A stretch of 32,672 bases of DNA from an uncultured Porphyromonadaceae bacterium (GCA_900550645.1 URTA01000027.1:1-32672), one strand, 5' to 3'. Positions 1 to 8,291 are shown, counted from the stretch's first letter. Made by a program: numbers and translations. The notes: generated from the letters alone by a model not told the origin.

Positions 1-60
1 GCTGGTTAGAATACATGCCTGTCACGCATGGGGTCGCGGGTTCGAGTCCCGTCCGCACCG
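1..60 (+). tRNA. tRNA-Asp (GUC), 5' end cut off by the window edge
   Basis: The D-arm remnant, a complete anticodon arm (stem 14-18 with 26-30, seven-base loop with GTC at 21-23), a T-arm with TTCGAGT at 41-47 and the 3' acceptor strand at 53-59 are visible; base 60 is the discriminator G. GTC reads aspartate codons. The 5' acceptor strand is missing. The following bases are CCG, so CCA is not encoded and must be added after transcription. A contig starting inside a tRNA often reflects an assembly break at a repeated tRNA. Confidence 0.93.
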
Positions 61-73
61 CCGAGGAGAGAGG

Positions 74-117
74 AAAGAGCAATATGGTAAACTTCGGTTT
101 CCTGTTGCTCTTTTTTT
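74..117 (+). terminator. Intrinsic terminator after tRNA-Asp
   Basis: Nine-base arms AAAGAGCAA (74-82) and TTGCTCTTT (105-113) enclose an inner AAAC-TTCG-GTTT hairpin with a UUCG tetraloop, and the right arm runs into seven T residues (111-117). It sits just after the tRNA and ends that transcript. Confidence 0.85.
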
Positions 118-169
118 CATACCCACCGCGTTATGCACACATATCGCGTTATACTTATATATATAATGT

Positions 170-203
170 ACCGCCGCGCCGCACGAACCGCCGCGCCGCA
201 CGA
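170..203. repeat. Tandem duplication of a 17-bp GC-rich unit
   Basis: ACCGCCGCGCCGCACGA occurs twice head to tail, at 170-186 and 187-203, without mismatch. It lies in the leader between the tRNA terminator and aroQ, just after an AT-rich stretch (141-167) that may hold the operon promoter, although no clear TAnnTTTGC box is visible. The octamer CGCGTTAT also occurs twice nearby (127-134 and 145-152). Confidence 0.8.
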
Positions 204-259
204 AGGGCTTGCCCGCACGAGGCGAGCGGCACAGCGACACCAACGGCAATACTGTCAGT

Positions 260-691
260 ATGAAAATCATCATCATCAACGGGCCGAACCTGGGCCGCCT
301 CGGACAGCGGCTTCCAGAAGTGTACGGACACGAGACCGCCGCCGGCCTCATGGAGCGGCTGTCCCTGCTGTTCCAGGGCGTGGATTTCGCCTATTTCCAG
401 TCGAACAGCGAGGGTGAAATCATCGACATCATCGAGCGCGAGGCATACGCCGAGGACGTGCGCGGCACGGTGATCAACCCCGGGGCGTACACGCACTATT
501 CATACGCGATAGCCGATGCCATCGAGGCCGCGCCCTGCCCTTTCGTGGAGGTGCACATTTCCAACATATACGCCCGCGAGGAGTTCCGCAGCCGTTCCGT
601 GACCGCGCCGCAGTGCCGCGCCATGGTCGCCGGCATGGGCATCGGCGGCTACGAGGCGGCGGTGCGATACTTGCTGACACGCGATGACTGA
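260..691 (+). CDS. aroQ: 3-dehydroquinate dehydratase, type II
   Basis: Converts 3-dehydroquinate to 3-dehydroshikimate in the shikimate pathway; the family forms cytoplasmic dodecamers. The 143-residue product has the usual length and hallmarks: NGPNL at 7-11, the lid region with the catalytic Tyr of PEVYG at 22, QSNSEGE at 47-53, INPGAYTH at 72-79 and VEVHISN with the catalytic His at 99. The start at 260 is chosen because the family begins with this M-K-I-I strand; an upstream in-frame ATG at 209 would add 17 residues unlike the family. The stop overlaps the next gene by 8 bases, so this is the first gene of a tight operon. Confidence 0.93.
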   Translation: MKIIIINGPNLGRLGQRLPEVYGHETAAGLMERLSLLFQGVDFAYFQSNSEGEIIDIIEREAYAEDVRGTVINPGAYTHYSYAIADAIEAAPCPFVEVHISNIYAREEFRSRSVTAPQCRAMVAGMGIGGYEAAVRYLLTRDD

Positions 692-1340
692 CGAACTGTA
701 CAGCTACATACTGGGGCATATCGATGCCGAGCCGGCGCACCTGCACCGCCTGGAGCGCGACACGCACCTGCACCTGCTCAACCCGCGCATGTCGTCGGGA
801 CACCTGCAGGGGCGGCTGCTGAAGATGCTCGTGCGCATGGCGCGTCCGCGCCGCATACTCGAGCTGGGGACTTTCGGCGGGTACGCCTCGCAGTGCCTGG
901 CCGAGGGGATGAACGACGGCGAGCTGCATACCATTGAGATATGCGACGAGCTGGAGGACTTCATACGCCGCCACCTCGAGCGCTCGCCGGTGCGCGACCG
1001 CATACACCTGCACTTCGGCGATGCCGCCGAGACGGTGCGGCAGTGGGCAGAGGGGTCGTTTGACATGGCGTTCATCGACGCCAACAAGCGCGAGTATTGC
1101 GCATACTACCGCATGGTGCTGCCGCTGGTGCGTCCGGGAGGCTTCATCATCGCCGACAACACGCTGTGGGACGGTCATGTGGTGGACCCGCATTATGACC
1201 ACGACGCGCAGACGGCGGCGATACGCGAGTTCAACGACCTGGTCGCCAGCGACCCGCGTGTGGAGACGGTGATACTGCCGCTGCGCGACGGACTGACTAT
1301 ATTGTACAAGAAACCGGCACCCACGGATGCCGCAAAATAA
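684..1340 (+). CDS. Class I SAM-dependent O-methyltransferase
   Basis: The 218-residue protein resembles the caffeoyl-CoA/catechol O-methyltransferase family (PF01596). Visible are motif I ELGTFGG (60-66) for S-adenosylmethionine binding, an acidic ribose-binding position near E85, FIDANK (130-135) with the probable metal-binding Asp132, and ADNTLWDG (157-164) with the Asp-Asn metal pair. This predicts divalent-metal-dependent methylation of a vicinal hydroxyl group in the cytoplasm; the natural substrate cannot be read from the sequence. It overlaps aroQ by 8 bases and is followed closely by rbfA, so it is probably co-transcribed with both. The family call is firm and the substrate unknown. 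Confidence 0.9.
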   Translation: MTDELYSYILGHIDAEPAHLHRLERDTHLHLLNPRMSSGHLQGRLLKMLVRMARPRRILELGTFGGYASQCLAEGMNDGELHTIEICDELEDFIRRHLERSPVRDRIHLHFGDAAETVRQWAEGSFDMAFIDANKREYCAYYRMVLPLVRPGGFIIADNTLWDGHVVDPHYDHDAQTAAIREFNDLVASDPRVETVILPLRDGLTILYKKPAPTDAAK

Positions 1341-1356
1341 AATACGAAAAACTATC

Positions 1357-1743
1357 ATGGAAGGAAAAAGACAAGCCAAAATAGCCCGCTGCATACAGAA
1401 GGAGCTGAGCGAGATATTCCGCCGCCAGACAGCGGCAATGGGAGGCGTGCTGGTGACGGTAAGCACTGTGCGCATATCCCCGGACCTGAGCATCGCGAAA
1501 GTATACCTGAGCATATTCCCCTCGGGAAAGGCTGCGGAGATACTCGAAAACATACAGCGTCAAGCCAAGACTGTGCGCTATGACCTGGCACAAGCCCTGC
1601 GGCAGGTGCTGCGCAAATGCCCGGAGCTGCATTTCTACCTCGACGATTCGCTTGACTACATCGAGCATATCGACCAGCTGCTGGCCTCTGACCGACACAG
1701 CGACGCACCCGAAGCCGAAGCAGCAGAGGACAAGGAGGAATGA
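1357..1743 (+). CDS. rbfA: Ribosome-binding factor A
   Basis: RbfA is a KH-like protein that binds the 30S precursor and helps mature the 5' end of 16S rRNA. The product from 1357 is 128 residues, normal for the family, and starts with the typical MEGKRQAKIARCIQKELSEI helix. The core continues with V-T-V-S-T-V-R-I-S-P-D-L-S-I-A-K-V-Y-L-S, the characteristic strand pair. An in-frame ATG at 1327 would lie inside the upstream methyltransferase gene and add ten atypical residues, so 1357 is preferred. The C-terminus is rich in Glu and Ala. Its stop overlaps the next start in an ATGA (1740-1743), indicating translational coupling. Confidence 0.92.
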   Translation: MEGKRQAKIARCIQKELSEIFRRQTAAMGGVLVTVSTVRISPDLSIAKVYLSIFPSGKAAEILENIQRQAKTVRYDLAQALRQVLRKCPELHFYLDDSLDYIEHIDQLLASDRHSDAPEAEAAEDKEE

Positions 1744-3047
1744 AACCGCTGCTGCCGGCGCGGATAGCCCTGCGCTACCTGTTCGCGAGGAAGTCGCACA
1801 GCGCGGTGACGGCCATATCGGCGGTGTCGATATGCGGCATCGCCGTCGCCACTGCCGCCATAGTGTGCGTGCTGTCGGTGTTCAACGGATTTCGCGACAT
1901 ACTCACGGAGAAGCTCGACACGCTCGCCCCGGACGTGATGGTCACGCCGTCACGCGGCAAGACGTTTGCCGACACAGACTCTGTGCTTGGCATAGTACGC
2001 AGCGTCAGCGGCGTGCAGACAGCGACACCTGTAGTCGCCGACAATGCGCTGGTCATCTGCAATGGGCGCGAAATGCCGGTGCTGCTGAAAGGCGTGGTTG
2101 CCGATGAGTACCGCCGCGTCACGTCGATAGAGCGCATCACGCGGCAGGACGGGCGGTTCGCCACCGTAGACAGCACCGCCACGCAGTCACGGCTTGTGTA
2201 TGACGACGACATCGGCGACTATGTGGAGATGCCTTCCGACACCCGCTATGCCGCCGACATCGCCATAGGCGTGGCCTCGCGCATGGCGACAATGCCCGGC
2301 GGCGAGGGGCTGCTCGTGTTCGCACCGCGACGCACCGGCCATGTCAACACCGCCAACCTCGCAGCCTCGTTCACACGCGACTCGCTCACTGTGGCAGGAG
2401 TGTTCCAGGCCATGCAGAGCGATTACGACAGCAACTATGTCATCACCGACATCGCGCTGGCACGCGAGATATTCCAATATGACAGCGAGTGTACGGGCAT
2501 AGAAATCCTCGCTGCGCCCGGCATGGACGCCTCGCAGCTGGCTGAAGACATCTCACGCGCCCTGGGCAGCACTGCCTCTGTCAAGGACCGGCTGCAGCAG
2601 CAAGAGGTGAATTTCCGTATGATTTCCATCGAGAAGTGGGTGGCGTTCCTGCTGCTGACATTCATACTCACCGTTGCGTCGTTCAACATCGTCAGCACTA
2701 TCTCCATGCTCATACTCGACAAACAGAACAGCCTCGCCACTCTCCACGCCCTCGGCGCGTCGCGGCGGCAGGTGGGACGCATATTCGCATGGCAAAGCCT
2801 CGCCGTGACAGCCATAGGCTGCGGCGCGGGCATGGCCATAGGGGTGACGTTATGCCTGGTGCAGCAGCACTTCGGTATCATCAAGCTCGCCGGCGACGCA
2901 TCGCGCCTCGTGGTCAAGGCATACCCTGTTGCAGTGCACGCCGCAGATATGCTGACAGTGCTTGTTCCCGTAGTGCTGATAGGCATCTTCACCGCCGCCG
3001 TGTCATCACGGTTCGCACGCTCGCGCATCGGCCTGCCGCGACAATAA
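1740..3047 (+). CDS. LolC/LolE-like ABC transporter permease (FtsX family)
   Basis: The 435-residue inner-membrane protein has the lipoprotein-release permease layout: one N-terminal membrane segment (about 24-50, ending in the F-N-G-F-R motif seen in LolC/E), a large periplasmic domain to about 285, and three C-terminal membrane segments near 300-330, 350-378 and 400-425. With a separate ATPase subunit such proteins extract lipoproteins from the inner membrane; no LolD-like ATPase is encoded here. It is the last gene of the aroQ-rbfA operon and overlaps rbfA by 4 bases. Some FtsX-family members export other substrates, so Lol function is likely but not proven. Confidence 0.85.
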   Translation: MKPLLPARIALRYLFARKSHSAVTAISAVSICGIAVATAAIVCVLSVFNGFRDILTEKLDTLAPDVMVTPSRGKTFADTDSVLGIVRSVSGVQTATPVVADNALVICNGREMPVLLKGVVADEYRRVTSIERITRQDGRFATVDSTATQSRLVYDDDIGDYVEMPSDTRYAADIAIGVASRMATMPGGEGLLVFAPRRTGHVNTANLAASFTRDSLTVAGVFQAMQSDYDSNYVITDIALAREIFQYDSECTGIEILAAPGMDASQLAEDISRALGSTASVKDRLQQQEVNFRMISIEKWVAFLLLTFILTVASFNIVSTISMLILDKQNSLATLHALGASRRQVGRIFAWQSLAVTAIGCGAGMAIGVTLCLVQQHFGIIKLAGDASRLVVKAYPVAVHAADMLTVLVPVVLIGIFTAAVSSRFARSRIGLPRQ

Positions 3048-3058
3048 CTGCTCCTATC

Positions 3059-3157
3059 TCTGACTTTTCGCGAAAAACGGCCGTTTCTATGTCTGACTTT
3101 TTACAGAAAACGCCCAATTTTATGTCTGACTTTTCACGGAAATCACTATCTTTGCAG
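3059..3157 (+). repeat. Three 33-bp operator-like repeats upstream of an ATPase gene
   Basis: TCTGAC begins at 3059, 3092 and 3125, exactly 33 bp apart (three helical turns). Each is followed by TTTT, a four-base core and GAAA or AAAA; unit 1 contains the palindrome TTTTCGCGAAAA (3065-3076). Units are imperfect outside this core. The last copy occupies the -33 region of the promoter of the gene at 3174. The layout suggests a cooperative protein-binding array, not a coding repeat, although 33 bp also keeps frame. Confidence 0.8.
3147..3155 (+). promoter_or_regulatory. Bacteroidota -7 box for the ATPase at 3174
   Basis: TATCTTTGC matches TAnnTTTGC. Transcription would start near 3162, giving a leader of about a dozen bases before the ATG at 3174. 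The -33 position is occupied by TCTG of the third 33-bp repeat, so a protein bound there would compete with sigma factor. Confidence 0.75.
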
Positions 3158-3173
3158 TGTAAATGAAGTAGTT

Positions 3174-4517
3174 ATGATACGACCATATTTCACACGCGCC
3201 ATAGACAGCTATCTGACGGAGTGGAAAGAGGACAAACGGCACAAGCCGCTGCTGCTGCGAGGCGCAAGGCAAGTAGGCAAATCGTCCGCCATACGCCATC
3301 TCGGCAAATCGTTCAAGCACTTCCTTGAGGTGAATTTTGAGCGTGACCGCGATGTAGCATCGCTGTTTGCAGACAACCTGAAACCCAAGGAGATAGCATC
3401 GCGGCTGTCCGCATTTTACGGAGTGCCGGTCGTCCCGGGCGAGACCTTGCTGTTCCTTGACGAGATACAGGCCTGTCCCGAGGCGATACACAGCCTGTGG
3501 TTCTTCTGTGAGGACTATCCGGAGCTGCACCTCGCGGCGGCAGGGTCACTGCTTGAATTTGCCCTGCGCAAATTGAGTTCATTCGGCGTAGGCCGGGTAC
3601 GGTCGTTGTTCATGTATCCTATGTCGTTTGACGAGTTCCTCGCCGCCACAGGAAACCGGCAATGGATTGAAGCCAAGCAGTCCGCCTCGCCCGAACATCC
3701 GTTGTTCGAGGCTCTCCATAAGCGACTTGTCGAGGCTTTCCGGTCATTCATAATGGTCGGCGGCATGCCCGAAGCTGTGGCAAGCTGGGTCGAAACTGGA
3801 GACTATCTCGGTTGTCACAGAGTGCTGGACGACATCATGCTTGCATACGAGGATGACTTCTCAAAATATGAGGACAAGGCAGATCCGACACTCCTGCGAC
3901 AGACCTTGCGCAGTGTCGCATTGCAGACCGGCTGCAAATTCATTTACAGCAACGTGCCGGGCAACTATCGCAGCGAGAAGGTGAAGGAGGCTCTCGAACT
4001 GCTGAAAAACGCTGGATTGCTGTGTCCTGCAGTCCACACCGCAGCCAACGGCGTGCCTCTCGGCGCGGAGACCAATGACAAATTCGTGAAATACGTATTC
4101 CTGGACAGCGGACTGCTGTTGAGGCTGCTCGGAATGGGGGACATCGGCAATGAGGAACTGTCTCGCCTCGTACTCGCCGGGACTGCCGCCGACCTTGTCA
4201 ACAAGGGACATGTAACAGAGATGACTGCCGGTCTGGAACTGATGAAATACAGCACTCCGACACAACGTAATGACCTGTACTACTGGCAGAACCTCTCGCG
4301 CGGCACACAGGCAGAAGTGGACTATGTGATAGCCAAGGACATGAGAGCCGTGCCGGTGGAGGTGAAAGCCGGCACTTCTGGCTCCATGAAAAGCATGAGG
4401 CAGTTCATGGAGATGAAACACATCGACTACGGCATCCGCACTTCGCTCGAAAATTTCGGGCGCATAAACGGAATAGACATAATCCCGCTGTATGCGCTCA
4501 GCAACCTTTTCCGCTGA
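3174..4517 (+). CDS. AAA ATPase with C-terminal DUF4143, PD-(D/E)XK-like
   Basis: The 447-residue protein has Walker A GARQVGKS (30-37), Walker B LLFLDEIQ (92-99), a sensor-type AAGSLLEFAL (121-130), then a helical middle and a C-terminal domain with E-V-D (381-383) and V-E-V-K (395-398), the spacing of a PD-(D/E)XK nuclease core with the lysine intact. It fits AAA_14 plus DUF4143, a family expanded in Bacteroidota whose role is unsettled. It is monocistronic, behind the 33-bp operator-like array and a TATCTTTGC box. The next gene has its own promoter. Three more ATPases of this general design occur here with different upstream motifs. Family call firm; nuclease activity is inferred from the motif only. 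Confidence 0.88.
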   Translation: MIRPYFTRAIDSYLTEWKEDKRHKPLLLRGARQVGKSSAIRHLGKSFKHFLEVNFERDRDVASLFADNLKPKEIASRLSAFYGVPVVPGETLLFLDEIQACPEAIHSLWFFCEDYPELHLAAAGSLLEFALRKLSSFGVGRVRSLFMYPMSFDEFLAATGNRQWIEAKQSASPEHPLFEALHKRLVEAFRSFIMVGGMPEAVASWVETGDYLGCHRVLDDIMLAYEDDFSKYEDKADPTLLRQTLRSVALQTGCKFIYSNVPGNYRSEKVKEALELLKNAGLLCPAVHTAANGVPLGAETNDKFVKYVFLDSGLLLRLLGMGDIGNEELSRLVLAGTAADLVNKGHVTEMTAGLELMKYSTPTQRNDLYYWQNLSRGTQAEVDYVIAKDMRAVPVEVKAGTSGSMKSMRQFMEMKHIDYGIRTSLENFGRINGIDIIPLYALSNLFR

Positions 4518-4546
4518 CGTGTGGCGTGCATAAATATCGCGCAGGG

Positions 4547-4578
4547 TTTGCCGACTGACTTTTATTTTATACCTTTGC
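4547..4578 (+). promoter_or_regulatory. Promoter of the membrane protein at 4604
   Basis: TTTG at 4547-4550, a 19-base spacer and TACCTTTGC at 4570-4578 match the Bacteroidota primary-sigma consensus. The predicted transcript begins about 20 bases before the ATG at 4604. Confidence 0.8.
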
Positions 4579-4603
4579 AGCGTCAATCAACTACATTGAA
4601 ACG

Positions 4604-5137
4604 ATGAACGACAACACTGACCGATATTACGAAATGCCGCCGGAGATGCCGCCGTTGCCTTCCGGCACAGGACGCAAAGCGTCAGATGCCCCCGTCCAAG
4701 AGCCAGCTCCGACTGCGGGGAGTAAAAAGAAAAGCGTGCTGCTGTGGGTGATACCCGCATGCGTGGTGCTTGTCGCCGGCATAGCGGCCCTGTGCTGGTA
4801 TCTGCTCACTCCCTCGCAGCAGACTTCCGTCATCGAGAAGGAGGGTTCTGCCTCGTCAAAATACTATTCCGCGCTCGACCCGCAGAAGCCGCAGGGGACG
4901 GCAACACAGCTGAGCTACGGCGAATGGGATGGCGAGATACGCCTCAACCAGCCGCACGGACAGGGGACGCTCACCTTCACCAAGCAACGTCTCATCAGCC
5001 AGTTTGACCCGCAAGCGCGGGTGGCGCACCCGGGCGACTACATCATCGGCGAATACGACACCGGGCAGCTGGTACGCGGCCGCCTGTACCGCACCGACGG
5101 ACACGCCGAGGACATTATCATCTCCCAGAAGCAGTAA
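4604..5137 (+). CDS. Single-pass membrane protein with MORN-like C-terminus
   Basis: The 177-residue product has a proline-rich N-terminus (to about 45), a K-K-K stop, one membrane segment (about 46-67, VLLWVIPACVVLVAGIAALC) and an extracytoplasmic domain. The stretch Y-G-E-W-D-G-E-I with P-H-G-Q-G-T-L-T-F resembles a MORN-type repeat, which is associated with membrane or scaffold contacts, but one copy is weak evidence. No catalytic motif is seen. It has its own consensus promoter and ends at a bidirectional terminator shared with the convergent lipoprotein gene, so it is a single-gene unit. Function unknown. Confidence 0.75.
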   Translation: MNDNTDRYYEMPPEMPPLPSGTGRKASDAPVQEPAPTAGSKKKSVLLWVIPACVVLVAGIAALCWYLLTPSQQTSVIEKEGSASSKYYSALDPQKPQGTATQLSYGEWDGEIRLNQPHGQGTLTFTKQRLISQFDPQARVAHPGDYIIGEYDTGQLVRGRLYRTDGHAEDIIISQKQ

Positions 5138-5160
5138 CCACACACACACAACCGTATAAA

Positions 5161-5197
5161 AAAGACCGCCCGCGAGCATCTGCCTCGGACGGTCTTT
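5161..5197. terminator. Bidirectional terminator between convergent genes
   Basis: Arms AAAGACCG (5161-5168) and CGGTCTTT (5190-5197) with further imperfect pairing inside. An A-run precedes the left arm (5157-5163) and T residues follow the right, so it can work for the + gene ending at 5137 and the - gene ending at 5220. Confidence 0.8.
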
Positions 5198-5219
5198 GTT
5201 CGTTTGCGCCGATATGCCT

Positions 5220-5690
5220 TCACCAAGGCACACGGTCGGTGTACTCATACACATACGTCTGAGTGCCGTAATAGTCGTTCCACTGCAGCCACAGCTCGTC
5301 GCCGTAGCCGCTGTCGCGGAACCAGTAGTTCATGTCCAGCCTATCGCCGTTCTCGTACACCAGTGTCAGCACGCCGGCTGGCGAGCCGTAGACATCACGG
5401 CACCAGTATGCCGTCCGCTCTGCGTAGAGGTTGCCCCAGTCGTCATACTCATAGTAGCGGCCGCGACCGCCGCCGTAGAATTCCAGGTAGTTGGCCTCGT
5501 CATAGCGCACCGGGATGCCGTTGGCCTCGCAGAGCCGCCATGTGCCGTTCAGGTACTGGTCATAGTAATAGTCGTTGTATGCCGGCGGCTCGTAGGGGAA
5601 CCAGTCGTCCTCGATACACGACGACAGCCCGGCCGACATCATCACTGCCAGCACCGACATCCATATTAGTCTGAAGTACTTTTTGTTCAT
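5220..5690 (-). CDS. Small aromatic-rich lipoprotein, function unknown
   Basis: From the ATG at 5690 the product has about 156 residues: a short basic N-terminus, a hydrophobic segment and a lipobox-like L-S-S-C near residue 24, so it should be lipidated and sent to the inner face of the outer membrane or the surface. The mature part is very rich in Tyr, Trp, Asp and Gly, with repeated Y-Y-Y/Y-D-D-W patches and a G-T-W-R strand suggestive of a small beta-barrel or lipocalin-like fold; that is weak inference. An alternative start at 5702 adds four residues. No promoter box is visible just upstream, so it may be read through from the virion module ending at 5790. Confidence 0.75.
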   Translation of the reverse strand: MNKKYFRLIWMSVLAVMMSAGLSSCIEDDWFPYEPPAYNDYYYDQYLNGTWRLCEANGIPVRYDEANYLEFYGGGRGRYYEYDDWGNLYAERTAYWCRDVYGSPAGVLTLVYENGDRLDMNYWFRDSGYGDELWLQWNDYYGTQTYVYEYTDRVPW

Positions 5691-5720
5691 AAGCAATTTC
5701 ATGTTAATTAGATATATGAC

Positions 5721-5758
5721 AACAGGCAGACACGGGGTTTAAGCCGCGTCTACCTGTT
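5721..5758. terminator. Long hairpin after the virion module
   Basis: AACAGG at 5721 pairs with CCTGTT ending at 5758; the 15-base arms differ only at positions that allow wobble on one strand. T residues follow on the + strand; on the - strand, the sense of both neighbouring genes, there is no good T-run, so it may be a transcript-stability hairpin or a weak terminator between the 833-residue gene and the lipoprotein. Confidence 0.55.
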
Positions 5759-5789
5759 TTAACGGAGCAATCACGATTTTAGTTTACAT

Positions 5790-8291
5790 TCACCCTGCTA
5801 TTTCAAATCCGTATGCCGAAATGGCGGGGATTTGACCTCTGACGATGACACGCAGCCTGTTGCTGCGCGTCTTGCTGAACAGTGCCGGGTCGGGGAGGAT
5901 GAACGGGAGGCTAACCGTCTCGCGGATGTCACCCTTGACAGCGGCGCGGGTCAGCAGGTCTCCGGCAGTGTCATCGGGAAAGCCGGCAGTGTACGGCGGC
6001 AATGCCCGCACTTCCACTGTCGCGTCCACGCTGCTGCCGGTTATCCCCAGCAGGAGGTTGCACAGCCCGCCGCGAGAGAGCGACACAACAGGCGACTTCC
6101 ACTCGGCGCTCATGCGCTGCGCCATGCGGCCGGGAGTGCATACGCGGCTGATGACGTATGCCATTTCGGGGTCGCGTGTGAGGGTGATGCCCAGCATGGC
6201 ATCGCCGGCAGCAAAAGTTGCGTCAGGAGTATATGTGCTCAGGCAGCCGTGCACCTGGCCGTCGCCCATGTCATCGACCGTCAGCACAAGCGACTGCTGT
6301 GGTGCAGAGACCGATTTGCCGGGCATCACCCACACTTCGCCCAGACGGCTGTGCGCTGCCACGCAGCTGTCAGGTGGCAGCCCGCGCAGCACCGTCTCGA
6401 CACGTGAATCGCGCAGCCGCAGCAGCGTGCCGCTGTCGGTGAGCGCCCACACGCCGTCATCGCCGGAAGAGACATGGCTGCGGCGGCTCGCTATGCTCCG
6501 TGAGATGGGGCGGCAGTTGACGTGCCGCCCCTCCATGTCATGCGTCAACGCCGTTATCCCGGTGTCGGAAAACAGGTACACATACTGGCGCGTATAAGCT
6601 CCGCCGCCGCTCTGCTGGGCGCGTATGTGCGATATGTGCCCGCCGGCATACGGGGTGCTGCTCGCCTCGACAAACGGATTGCCGCGACGCATCGTCAACA
6701 GCGTGCCGTCCACATACACGTCGCCTGACGTGTCACCTGCATAGCCTGTCGCCATGTCCACTCTCGGCAGTGACAACGCCTCCGTAGACACCGCCGGGAC
6801 GTATGCCGCGTTCTCGCCGCGAGGCGCACGCTGCATCTGCCATGTCTGCTCATACACACGGCCGTCCTCATACTCAAGCGAGATGGTCATAGACACGGCT
6901 GAACTGTCGGGATACCACAGCATCGGGAGTATCATGCCGTCGTCGGCACGCACTTCGCCGTCTGCGACTACGGTCGCGCCGCCGCGCAGCGAGTGCAGCC
7001 GCACGGCGACACGGCATTTGGCAAGCGTGGTCGCCCGCTCCTCTCCTTGCGGCAGCTCAGGATGCGGATAGCGGCGCGTGTAGCCGGCCAAGTGCAGGAA
7101 ACCGCCGTGACCCTCCAGTGCAGAGGCTTTCACTACAAAGCGGCTGCGTGCCTCGGCCGCCAAATCCCCGGCATCGCCGTCAGCCTCGCTGCGAGGGCGC
7201 AGCGGCATGACCGAAGCTATGCCGACGGAACACTCCACAGTCGCGGCGCACACATATCCGTCAGCGGTCAGGGCTGCCGTCAACGAGGCATCATCGGCAT
7301 ACGCGGGTTGCGCCCATAGCGTGTTCTTGCCCGACACCGACGTGTATGAGGCTTGTCCTGTTCCGCCGGTTGCTGCTCCATGCTCGCGGCTCACCCATAT
7401 CTCGACCTCACGCACCACATTGCCCCATGCCGCCAGCGCGGACGTGTCGATGCCGACGCGCAGCCGGTATGACGGCACTTCGATGTCAGTCGCGCCAGTG
7501 CCGGTGAACCCGCTGTCGCCGCTTACGAGCGGCAAGCCAACGCGGCGGTTGGCGACAAAGGCGCACGGAGCCACGAGATGCGGCGCAGAGAGGTGCATCA
7601 GCGTGCCGTCCCACAGGCGTACTGCCAGCCGCACCACTATGGGTGCTGTCCACACGCCGGCATCTGCGGCTCGCTGACGCGCCTCCTTCTCGGCGGCAGC
7701 GACAGCGGCATTGACCTGTTGCGCCACCTTTTCAGGCACTCCCTGCCGCATGTCGGCGACCGGTTCGGCAAACGTCTGCGCCGCCACAGTTGCTTTGAAC
7801 GGCACATCCTCGACGCTCTCCACGTTGAACGGAGGCATTTCGGGTACGGCATCGAGCCATACGTAGGCGCGGCGCGAGCGGTTCCACAGCACATAATGCA
7901 GCTGCGACGCGGAGTCGGATATGACCACGAAATCACCCACACGGGCGGCAAGGCAGACACCGGGAGGCATCACGCCGAGCCGCTTGTCCAATGTCACGAC
8001 ATTTCCGTCTGCGTCAACGCTGATCTCCACACGCAAGCACCCCTCCATGTCGAGCGTGAACACGTATGTCACGCCGTCGCGGGTGTCTGAAAACACCGGG
8101 AAATGTCCGCACCGCGCCAGCTCCTGCGGCTTGGGCAGTCCCTCGAGTGTCCCTGGAATGCGGCTGCGCATATTGACGCAGCTGTCGCCGTCGCGTGTCA
8201 GCAGGCACAGCGTGCGGTTCTCGACAGTCGCTGACTGGTCAGTCGGCAGCACCGGCAGCGAGACACTGCGCACGTCACTGTCCCGGCGCAT
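5790..8291 (-). CDS. Large virion-associated protein, possibly tail nozzle/stabilisation type
   Basis: The 833-residue last gene of the five-gene virion module has no signal peptide or membrane segment. The sequence is beta-rich, with many short strand-turn patterns (for example V-Y-L-F-S-D-T-G-I-T-A-L-T, then G-V-W-A-L-T-D-S-G-T-L-L-R-L) recalling beta-propeller blades, plus an Ala/Glu/Arg-rich helical stretch near 190-220. Podovirus and crAss-like phages carry large beta-propeller nozzle or DNA-stabilisation proteins in their neck and tail, and its position after portal and adaptor fits this. It overlaps the portal gene by 17 bases, implying coupled translation. Assignment rests on context and pattern only; a receptor-binding or structural role is equally possible. 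Confidence 0.6.
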   Translation of the reverse strand: MRRDSDVRSVSLPVLPTDQSATVENRTLCLLTRDGDSCVNMRSRIPGTLEGLPKPQELARCGHFPVFSDTRDGVTYVFTLDMEGCLRVEISVDADGNVVTLDKRLGVMPPGVCLAARVGDFVVISDSASQLHYVLWNRSRRAYVWLDAVPEMPPFNVESVEDVPFKATVAAQTFAEPVADMRQGVPEKVAQQVNAAVAAAEKEARQRAADAGVWTAPIVVRLAVRLWDGTLMHLSAPHLVAPCAFVANRRVGLPLVSGDSGFTGTGATDIEVPSYRLRVGIDTSALAAWGNVVREVEIWVSREHGAATGGTGQASYTSVSGKNTLWAQPAYADDASLTAALTADGYVCAATVECSVGIASVMPLRPRSEADGDAGDLAAEARSRFVVKASALEGHGGFLHLAGYTRRYPHPELPQGEERATTLAKCRVAVRLHSLRGGATVVADGEVRADDGMILPMLWYPDSSAVSMTISLEYEDGRVYEQTWQMQRAPRGENAAYVPAVSTEALSLPRVDMATGYAGDTSGDVYVDGTLLTMRRGNPFVEASSTPYAGGHISHIRAQQSGGGAYTRQYVYLFSDTGITALTHDMEGRHVNCRPISRSIASRRSHVSSGDDGVWALTDSGTLLRLRDSRVETVLRGLPPDSCVAAHSRLGEVWVMPGKSVSAPQQSLVLTVDDMGDGQVHGCLSTYTPDATFAAGDAMLGITLTRDPEMAYVISRVCTPGRMAQRMSAEWKSPVVSLSRGGLCNLLLGITGSSVDATVEVRALPPYTAGFPDDTAGDLLTRAAVKGDIRETVSLPFILPDPALFSKTRSNRLRVIVRGQIPAISAYGFEIAG

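Noticed and set aside
74..113. AAAGAGCAA/TTGCTCTTT shared between the tRNA-Asp terminator and the operator at 22467
   Set aside because: An 11-base match is expected by chance many times between segments of this size, and the first is a hairpin terminator.
474..1553. Long minus-strand reading frames over aroQ and the methyltransferase, and the + frame at 7921-9636 over the virion genes
   Set aside because: Antisense shadows from GC-rich codon bias; the sense frames have recognisable families or module context.
3059..3157. 33-bp repeats as a CRISPR array
   Set aside because: Three imperfect tandem units with no regular variable spacers or cas genes; they end in a promoter and fit an operator array better.
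3048..3166. Reading frame across the 33-bp repeats giving 11-residue repeats
   Set aside because: It is the end of a shadow frame of the permease gene; the 33-bp period keeps frame by itself and the repeats are promoter-proximal.
5721..5758. Hairpin as an attachment site of a prophage
   Set aside because: No matching copy was found near 12300-12780 and no integrase; it looks like a transcript-end hairpin.
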